Assembly (NCBI GenBank): GCA_012512465.1
Contig: JAAZED010000262.1
Location: forward strand, 1-5,313
Origin: Oxalobacter sp.
Lineage (GTDB): Bacteria; Pseudomonadota; Gammaproteobacteria; Burkholderiales; Burkholderiaceae_D
Length of the DNA stretch: 5,313 nt
Direction of reading: 5' to 3'
Shown: positions 1-5,313 of the stretch, one piece after another
Layout of the letters: every line of letters starts with the position of its first letter
Numbering within the stretch: the stretch's first letter is position 1
Translations under genes and position numbers: made by a program
The notes under the pieces: model-generated
The model's input: the letters and a program-made list of their open reading frames with translations, nothing else
What the model was told of the DNA's origin: nothing
Database searches by the model: none

Positions 1-933
1 CGTCAGCGCCGGATCGGCAGAGAGCTCGGAAAAGACGGCGCCAGCCTCCACTGCGGAGAGCTGGTCCTTGTCGCCCAGCATGATGAGCCGCGCATGGGCG
101 GGCAGCGCGTTAAAGAGGTGCGACGCCATTGCCAGATCAATCATCGACGCTTCGTCGACCACGAGGGTATCCACCAGCAGCGGGTTGTCCGCATGATGGC
201 GAAAGACTCCAGCCGTTGATGTCATGCCCAGCAGCCGGTGCAGCGTAAAGGCTTCTGACGACATTTTCGCCTGCACATCGGCAGGAAAGCGCGCGGTCTG
301 TGCCCGGATGGCTTCCAGCATGCGCATGGCGGCCTTGCCGGTGGGTGCGGCAAGCATGATGCGCTGCTGGGGATGTTGCGAGAGCAGGCAGGCGAGGATA
401 TTGGCTACCGTGGTGGTCTTGCCCGTGCCCGGCCCGCCGCTGATGATGGTGAGACAGCCGCGCATGGCCAGCGCGGCAGCAAGCCGCTGCCAGTCGGCTG
501 TTTTCGCCTCCGCCTTGCCGAAAAAACGATCCAGTGCCAAACGGGCGGCTGCCGTATCAACAGGCATCGCGGTTTTGAGGGCCAGTATGCGCCTTGCCAG
601 TATGCGCTCGTAAGCAAAGTAACGGTGCAGGTAAAGGCGGTTGCCCGCGTCCAGTATCAGCGGTAGGTTGCCGGGCGCGTCAGGCGTGCCGACCAGGCCG
701 GACTCAAAAAGCAGGGCGCGGACATCGGCAATCGGCGGCCAGCGGTCAAAGTCCGGCTGTTCTTCCAGCGGCAGGCACACATGCCCGGCAGAGACAGCCA
801 TGCTCAGCCAGTACGCCAGCCCACAAAGCCAGTCCTGCGCGGTCTCGTCCACATCCCGCTCTTTTGCCCAGGTGGCCACATAGGCCGAAAAGGCGTCAGC
901 CAGCAGCTGGGCGGGGGGCTGGTGAAAAGCCAT
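1..933 (-). CDS. recD: Exodeoxyribonuclease V alpha subunit RecD (5' part of gene, cut by window edge)
   Basis: RecD is the 5'-3' SF1B helicase motor of RecBCD. It tracks the 5'-ended strand and controls nuclease activity. I translated the minus strand from the ATG at 933 and found 311 codons with no stop up to the window edge; E. coli RecD has 608 residues, so about half is visible. Residues 1-150 fit the N-terminal region that contacts RecC, including LYLHRYFAYE at about 101-110. The helicase core follows: Walker A GGPGTGKTTT at 166-175 (K172), motif Ia APTGKAA at 196-202, HRLLG at 232-236, Walker B VVDEASMID at 258-266 (D260, E261), and motif III GDKDQ plus VEAGAVF at 287-301. All are canonical RecD motifs, so the visible part looks functional. 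The start is set by a strong Shine-Dalgarno sequence and the one-base overlap with the recB stop. The remaining SF1B motifs lie beyond position 1. Confidence 0.97.
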   Translation of the reverse strand, partial: MAFHQPPAQLLADAFSAYVATWAKERDVDETAQDWLCGLAYWLSMAVSAGHVCLPLEEQPDFDRWPPIADVRALLFESGLVGTPDAPGNLPLILDAGNRLYLHRYFAYERILARRILALKTAMPVDTAAARLALDRFFGKAEAKTADWQRLAAALAMRGCLTIISGGPGTGKTTTVANILACLLSQHPQQRIMLAAPTGKAAMRMLEAIRAQTARFPADVQAKMSSEAFTLHRLLGMTSTAGVFRHHADNPLLVDTLVVDEASMIDLAMASHLFNALPAHARLIMLGDKDQLSAVEAGAVFSELSADPALT

Positions 934-3900
934 CAGGCACCTCCTCCTGAAAGCAGGGCATCAAGCGCACGGATAAGCCGCTCATCCGCGCGGCGGAAAA
1001 AGACGCCGGAAGGCGTACCGTTTTCCTGGCGCCATGCGGGCCTGACCCCCCGGACAAAGAGATACAGCACCCCGCCAAAATGCGTGTCATAGGCATAGCC
1101 CGGCATCCGGTGTGACAGGTAGCGGTCAAGCGCCACGGTATAGAACAGGTGTTGCAGGTGATAATTGTGCTCAGCCATCGCGGTATGGATTGCATCCTTC
1201 CCGTAATCGGCCTGCTGGCTGCCCAGCAGGTTGGATTTCCAGTCGAGGATATAAAAACGGCCATTGTGCTCCACCACCAGGTCAATCAGCCCTTTGAGAT
1301 AGCCTTCCAGCTGCGGGAAAGCCAGCTTCGATACCGGGTAATCCGGGGGGATGAGGGCATTGACTGCCGGAGCAGAGACATTTTTCGCGGGCAGGAAAAA
1401 TTCCAGCTCGGTCAGGCGCTTTTCCAGCCCGATACCGGCCAGCCTCATGCCGTCATGAAGTGGCGTGGCAAGCACGTTTTTCAGCATCTGCCGGATCATG
1501 GCAGCCAGTGCTTCCGGGGTGTTTCCCGCTTCAGGATGCAGTCGCCCGTAGGGCGGGTGCCGGAGCAGCGCCTGTGCAATGGCGGCATCCCACGTGCTTT
1601 CATCGGTAAAATCCACTTCCTCGAAAACGGCATGCAGGCAATTGCCCGCGTAGCGGCTGGCCGGAAAAAGGAGGATGTCATCCGTATCCGGCACGGTTTC
1701 CGGTTCATCAGGCGGGCCAGCGTCCTGTACCCGCTCATCATGGTCACTCGCGGCTGTTTCATGTATCGCGCCCATCGCGCCATAGACCAGTGCGGAATAG
1801 CTGCCGATGCGCCACCCGGCGGGGATGGCTGCCGGGAGGGGTGCCGCCATGAGGGTTATTGCGCTGCTGCCGTCCGTTTCAGGGGAAGCGGTGACGGGTG
1901 CCCCGCGCATCGGCAGGTCTGCCAGCGTGATGCTGTCACAGCTGTCCGCCATGGCCTGCCAGCCTGCCTCAATCCATGCCACGCGTTCTTCATCGCCGTT
2001 GCTTATCCATTCGGCGGGCGTGATACCGGCATCCGTTGCCAGCCAGTTGAGCGTGCCGCTGGTGCTGTGGTTCACATTTGCAGAGCGCCCTGACGGCTGC
2101 ACGTAACAGCCCGCCACCAGGTAACAGCGGTAGATGGCCCGTGTGAGTGCCACGTACACCAGCCTCAGGCGGTCTGCCGCATCCTCGACTGCCATCCGGT
2201 TTTTGATCGTTGCTTCCGATAGCGCATCGTGCTCCCTGAAATCAATCACCAGCCGGTTGCCGTCCTGGTGCTCCATTCCCTCCAGGCTGTCCCTGCGATT
2301 GCTTCGCCAGGCATCCCACAGGAAAGGGCAAAAGACAAAAGGAAACTCCAGCCCCTTTGCCGCATAGATCGTCATGATGCGGATCAGCTTTTCATCAGAC
2401 TCCAGGCGTATCTGCGTTTCTTCGTCCGATGCGCCGCTTTCCCTTTGTTCTGTCATCCAGCGTAAAAGCGATTCGGGCATGGCGTGATGCTGGGCGGCGT
2501 CATTGAGCAACTCTGCCAGGTGTAGGAGATTGGTCACGCGGCGTTCCCCGTCAGGCAGGGCCAAAAGGCGGGCGTACACATCGTGTTCTCCCATGACCTG
2601 CCGCAGGACAAAGCTTATCCCGTGTTCCAGCCATACGGCCTGGTACGCCATGAAACGCTCCACTTTGGCCAGCAGTTTTTCATCCTGCGCAGAAAGCGCC
2701 TCGATGGCAGGGGCGTCAAGGCCGAGCATTTCGGTGGCAAGCGCGGCACGCAGCCTGGGCAGGTTTCGCGGGGTGATGATGGCGGAAAGTATCGTGCCCA
2801 GTTCTGCCGCTTCCGGGGAGTCCCACACGCTGCCCGGCGAAAGCGACACACTCGCCAGGCCGCGGAGAGCCAGCGCCTGCTGCATGCGCCGGGCTTCATT
2901 GTGGGTGCGCACCAGTATCGCCATATCCGCCGCCTTCAAAGGCGCTTCACCGATCCTGATTTCATTGTGCTGCCCGGCGTGGAGCAACCGGGCGATCTCA
3001 TCGGCCACGGCATTGGCAGCGGCGGCCATGGCATCGTTGCGCCGCAGGTAGCCGCTATCTGTTGTGTGCGGCAGACGCCACAGCACGATCCCGTTGCCGC
3101 TGGTGGCATCACTTTCGTCAGCCAGCGCTTCCCGTTGCCGGGCGCCGGGAGAGACCGGCGGATAGCCCAGCCCGTCCAGCATGAAGGGGCTGGGGTTTTT
3201 CAGGAAAAACGCATTGCAGGCCGCGATCACTTCCGGCGCCGAGCGCTGGTTCAGTGTCAGCGAATACAGGGCATTGACTTCCTCCCGGGCGGCAAGATAG
3301 GTGTGCAGGTCGGCATTCCTGAAGCGATAGATGGCCTGCTTGGGGTCACCCACAAAGAAAACCGGCGCGTCCGAACCCGCATAGATCGTGCGGAAAATAA
3401 AAAACTGGATCGGGTCGGTGTCCTGGAATTCATCAATCAAAGCCGCCGGGTACATGCGCCGGATCGCCGCCGGCAGATCGGGCAGGGCCGGGTCGGAGAG
3501 TGCTGCATACAGGCGGTACAGCATGTCGCTCGAAGAGAGCACCCGGTTTTCCTGGCGGCGGCGGCGCACTTCATCCGCTTCTTTCGAGAGCATAAAAAGC
3601 AGGTGCAGGTAAGCCTGGTGAAGCCGCTTTATCGCCTCGTCGCGCAGGGTAAACCACGCCTCTGCCAGCGCAAAAAACGGATGCGGGGGTGGGGTTTTCC
3701 CCTTGTTAGCGCCGTCTGCCATGCCATCTGTGGTCAGCCGCCACAGGCGGGTTCTCGCCGTGTTGTCCGACAGGATGGAAAGGGCTGCCGGGTCTTTTTT
3801 TGCAAAGAGAGCATCATAGGCCGCCAGGATATTCGGCAGGGGCCTGCCGCCATACTTCGCGCCGCTCAATACCTTTTCAGTCACCGCGTTGCCAATGACA

Positions 3901-4643
3901 TCCGGCAGGCTCTCCCGGTATTGCTGCCAGCTATCCTTCAGCTTCTCATACGCCGCGATGAGCGCATCCATGTCGCTTTCATCCAGCGGTGCGAGATCGT
4001 CCGGCCAGCGTTTTTCCGCCAGCGGCTTTTCCATTTCCCGCTGCAAAAAGGCTGCCAGCCCTTCCGGGGTGATGCGGATGGCATTGAGGTACATCGCCAT
4101 TGCCGGGGGCAGCGTGTCAGCTGCCACATGCCGCCGCCAGAAGTCGTGCACCACATGCGTAAGCGTTTCCTTTTCCTCACGCTCTACCGTAAAGGAAAAA
4201 GGCTGCCCGGTGCCAAACGCCAGCGTGCCAGCCACCTTACGGCAAAAGCCGTGGATCGTCGAGATCGTTGCCTCATCAAAAGACGCCAGCGCCGCTTTCA
4301 GCAAAAGCTGCATCTCCTCGCGTCCTGTCCCGGCTGCTTCCAGGTGCGAGACAAGGCTGGCAAGGAAAGGGTCCGCTTCTGACGGTGCGGCAGCTTCCTC
4401 CAGGAAAAGCAGCATCTCCATGATGCGCGCGCGGATACGCTCCTTGAGTTCAGCCGTCGCCGCATTGGTGAAAGTCACCACCAGGATTTCCGGCACGGCA
4501 AGCTTCGCCTCCAGTAAAAAGCGCAGGTACAGCATGCAGATATTCCAGGTCTTGCCCGTCCCGGCAGACGCCTCGATTAACGACATGCCGGACAGCGGGC
4601 AATTCAGGATATCCAGATTGTCAGGTGCGCTATGCATCGTCAT
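933..4643 (-). CDS. recB: Exodeoxyribonuclease V beta subunit RecB (3'-5' helicase and nuclease), complete
   Basis: RecB is the SF1A (UvrD/Rep-like) 3'-5' helicase and only nuclease of RecBCD; it also loads RecA after Chi. The product has 1236 residues, slightly longer than E. coli RecB (1180). Helicase motifs in order: Walker A EASAGTGKT (24-32, K31), Ia VTFTNAATAELKERI (56-70), Ib STIHGF (128-133), II LIDEFQDTDPIQ (402-413, D404/E405), III FFVGDPKQAIYRFR (429-442), IV ILVRTHNEA (576-584), V IYAAKGLEFPFVF (759-771) and VI RLVYVALTRA (827-836). A linker with an acidic stretch (about 961-990) leads to the nuclease domain: GNCLH (H1004), GLIDLV (D1121), LDWKSN (D1134, K1136) and a Q-x(3)-Y motif (Q1164, Y1168), matching E. 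coli H956, D1067, D1080 and K1082. The catalytic set is complete. The gene lies between recC and recD and overlaps both. The start may instead be the ATG at 4637, because spacing from the weak Shine-Dalgarno sequence is better there. Confidence 0.98.
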   Translation of the reverse strand: MTMHSAPDNLDILNCPLSGMSLIEASAGTGKTWNICMLYLRFLLEAKLAVPEILVVTFTNAATAELKERIRARIMEMLLFLEEAAAPSEADPFLASLVSHLEAAGTGREEMQLLLKAALASFDEATISTIHGFCRKVAGTLAFGTGQPFSFTVEREEKETLTHVVHDFWRRHVAADTLPPAMAMYLNAIRITPEGLAAFLQREMEKPLAEKRWPDDLAPLDESDMDALIAAYEKLKDSWQQYRESLPDVIGNAVTEKVLSGAKYGGRPLPNILAAYDALFAKKDPAALSILSDNTARTRLWRLTTDGMADGANKGKTPPPHPFFALAEAWFTLRDEAIKRLHQAYLHLLFMLSKEADEVRRRRQENRVLSSSDMLYRLYAALSDPALPDLPAAIRRMYPAALIDEFQDTDPIQFFIFRTIYAGSDAPVFFVGDPKQAIYRFRNADLHTYLAAREEVNALYSLTLNQRSAPEVIAACNAFFLKNPSPFMLDGLGYPPVSPGARQREALADESDATSGNGIVLWRLPHTTDSGYLRRNDAMAAAANAVADEIARLLHAGQHNEIRIGEAPLKAADMAILVRTHNEARRMQQALALRGLASVSLSPGSVWDSPEAAELGTILSAIITPRNLPRLRAALATEMLGLDAPAIEALSAQDEKLLAKVERFMAYQAVWLEHGISFVLRQVMGEHDVYARLLALPDGERRVTNLLHLAELLNDAAQHHAMPESLLRWMTEQRESGASDEETQIRLESDEKLIRIMTIYAAKGLEFPFVFCPFLWDAWRSNRRDSLEGMEHQDGNRLVIDFREHDALSEATIKNRMAVEDAADRLRLVYVALTRAIYRCYLVAGCYVQPSGRSANVNHSTSGTLNWLATDAGITPAEWISNGDEERVAWIEAGWQAMADSCDSITLADLPMRGAPVTASPETDGSSAITLMAAPLPAAIPAGWRIGSYSALVYGAMGAIHETAASDHDERVQDAGPPDEPETVPDTDDILLFPASRYAGNCLHAVFEEVDFTDESTWDAAIAQALLRHPPYGRLHPEAGNTPEALAAMIRQMLKNVLATPLHDGMRLAGIGLEKRLTELEFFLPAKNVSAPAVNALIPPDYPVSKLAFPQLEGYLKGLIDLVVEHNGRFYILDWKSNLLGSQQADYGKDAIHTAMAEHNYHLQHLFYTVALDRYLSHRMPGYAYDTHFGGVLYLFVRGVRPAWRQENGTPSGVFFRRADERLIRALDALLSGGGA
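939..948 (-). promoter_or_regulatory. Strong Shine-Dalgarno sequence for recD inside the end of recB
   Basis: The minus strand reads AGGAGGAGGT from 948 to 939. GGAGGT ends 5 nt before the recD ATG at 933, and the first AGGAGG ends 9 nt before it, so either register is well spaced. The motif is also the codons for the RecB C-terminal glycines (SGGGA-stop). The recB TGA (935-933) shares its A with the recD ATG. The arrangement implies efficient, probably coupled, translation of recD after recB. Confidence 0.85.
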
Positions 4644-5313
4644 GCCTTTTCATCAGGTGGTTCATGGGTTCCATCACCCGTCGCGCGCAATCGGCAAAAA
4701 AATCATCCAGCGGGTCATCCTGCCCGCGCAGGGCCAGCTGGTAAAACACATCATCACTTTCGCTGCGCTGCCGATCATTGCCGCTGTCCCACTTGCGCCG
4801 GGCAGCGCCGATATTGCCGTTGCCCTCGATAAAGGCGCGGGCAGACAAGGGGAAAAAGCGCAGCGGCTCATTAAGCCCCGTGCGGTAAAGCCCCAGCAGG
4901 TCTTTCAGCAGCTGGCGGGCTTCTTCCCTGCCGCAGGGCATAAAGGAAAAGGAGGCATTCATTAAGTGGCAGGCCGTTTTGCACACCACATCTTCCGGCG
5001 CCACGGCATTCAGGAAAAGATGCGTGATCCAGGCCGACAGCGTAAAGCGCGTGCCGCTGTCGCCGTCAGCATCCACATAGCGGTACAGGATAAGCCCGTT
5101 TTCCCGCAGTTCCGTAAATACCCCTTCCAGCGTCCAGGGCTGCTCCTCTATGTCAAATTCCAGCCCGACAGAGAGAGGCGGGAGACAATCCGGTGAAAGC
5201 GCATCCCTTATCCTGTCCACAAACCCCACCAGGGCATCCAGCTCTTCGATAATCCCGGCCTGTCCCAGCATCCCGGCGGGAAATTCCGTCCCGGCCTGTG
5301 CGGCAGCCAGCAC
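4630..5313 (-). CDS. recC: Exodeoxyribonuclease V gamma subunit RecC (C-terminal 227 residues, cut by window edge)
   Basis: RecC is the catalytically inactive scaffold of RecBCD. In known structures it holds RecB and RecD together, carries the pin that splits the duplex, and scans the 3' strand for Chi. Only the C-terminal 227 codons are present, about a fifth of a typical RecC (1122 residues in E. coli), ending in TAG at 4632-4630. The frame continues through the right edge; the GTG at 5313 is an internal valine codon, not a start. The identification rests on the match to RecC C-termini. Residues 92-104 of the fragment (LSAWITHLFLNAV) fit the SLWLEHL block. YRTGLNEPLRFFP at 143-155 fits the conserved YREG..PL block. 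SDDVFYQLALRG at 186-197 fits the DDIWYQRLWR block near the C-terminus. The position directly upstream of recB supports this. No helicase or nuclease catalytic motif appears in this part, as expected. Chi-recognition residues lie outside the window. Confidence 0.93.
   Translation of the reverse strand: MLAAAQAGTEFPAGMLGQAGIIEELDALVGFVDRIRDALSPDCLPPLSVGLEFDIEEQPWTLEGVFTELRENGLILYRYVDADGDSGTRFTLSAWITHLFLNAVAPEDVVCKTACHLMNASFSFMPCGREEARQLLKDLLGLYRTGLNEPLRFFPLSARAFIEGNGNIGAARRKWDSGNDRQRSESDDVFYQLALRGQDDPLDDFFADCARRVMEPMNHLMKRHDDA
4645..4650 (-). promoter_or_regulatory. Weak Shine-Dalgarno sequence for recB inside recC; decides between two starts
   Basis: The minus strand reads AAAAGG from 4650 to 4645. 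It sits only 1 nt before the ATG at 4643 but 7 nt before the in-frame ATG at 4637 (codon 3), which is normal ribosome spacing. An in-frame TGA at 4652-4650 excludes any earlier start. The sequence therefore favours initiation at 4637, with an 8 nt overlap with recC, although 4643 gives the longest frame. No other Shine-Dalgarno-like sequence is visible near this junction. Confidence 0.5.

Noticed and set aside
224..950. Several short plus-strand frames (about 80-130 codons) opposite recD.
   Set aside because: All lie opposite the continuous recD frame, which contains Walker A, Walker B and motif III. Their compositions are typical of antisense translation of GC-rich DNA.
1149..2093. A 314-codon plus-strand open frame opposite the 3' half of recB.
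   Set aside because: It is in the same codon-aligned antisense register as the 599-codon frame and has the same explanation. It shows no known family motif and lies opposite the RecB linker and nuclease domain.
3550..3570. A GCG/GGC repeat-like run.
   Set aside because: It is simply four consecutive Arg codons in RecB (about 360-363), in a basic helix, and too short to call a repeat.
3785..3800. A T-rich run (plus strand) that could mark a frameshift or a terminator.
   Set aside because: It encodes FAKKDP in RecB (about 280-285). The frame continues intact on both sides and there is no adjacent GC stem to make a terminator.
2583..4382. A 599-codon plus-strand open frame opposite recB.
   Set aside because: Its triplets line up exactly with recB codons. 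In that register a stop appears only where recB uses TTA, CTA or TCA, which GC-rich genes avoid. The translation is rich in Arg, Gly, Gln and His, shows no recognisable domain, and lies opposite intact RecB motifs. It is a codon-usage shadow.
3889..4965. A 358-codon plus-strand open frame crossing the recB/recC junction.
   Set aside because: It overlaps two well-supported minus-strand genes and has low-complexity Ser/Ala/Arg-rich composition with no recognisable motif.
1..5313. A possible undescribed defence or accessory system, mobile element or RNA gene.
   Set aside because: The whole window is accounted for by recC, recB and recD with overlapping ends. I saw no inverted repeats, target duplications, tRNA-like sequence or spacer arrays. 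RecBCD itself is a well-known machine.

Overview
The window is protein-coding almost from end to end. It carries one co-oriented gene cluster on the minus strand, recC-recB-recD, which encodes the three subunits of the RecBCD helicase-nuclease (exonuclease V). In transcription order (high to low coordinates) it holds the last 227 codons of recC (4630-5313, running off the right edge), a complete recB of 1236 codons (933-4643), and the first 311 codons of recD (1-933, running off the left edge). No other gene, RNA, mobile element, CRISPR array or terminator could be supported. There is no intergenic stretch: recC and recB overlap by 14 nt (or 8 nt with the alternative recB start), and recB and recD overlap by one base in a TGATG junction.

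RecBCD loads on double-stranded DNA ends. RecB is a 3'-5' SF1A helicase with a C-terminal nuclease domain. RecD is a 5'-3' SF1B helicase. RecC is an inactive helicase-like scaffold that splits the duplex and, in enterobacteria, recognises Chi. The visible RecB and RecD motifs are intact: Walker A, Walker B, the SF1 motifs, and the nuclease residues H1004, D1121, D1134 and K1136. By sequence this looks like a working, conventional RecBCD. It would act in double-strand-break repair and recombination, and in degrading linear foreign DNA. The overlapping junctions suggest one transcript with translational coupling.

The sequence is GC-rich (about 60% in the lines I counted by eye), and the proteins resemble proteobacterial RecBCD. 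The E. coli cluster has ptrA between recC and recB. Here recC runs directly into recB, so an E. coli-like enterobacterium is unlikely. A beta- or non-enteric gamma-proteobacterium is plausible, but I cannot place it more closely.

I looked for a hidden novel system and did not find one. The long plus-strand reading frames are antisense shadows of recB and recC. The observations kept are modest: a start-site ambiguity in recB, a Shine-Dalgarno sequence buried in the glycine codons at the end of recB, an acidic linker in RecB, two E. coli-type Chi octamers, and the cluster arrangement.
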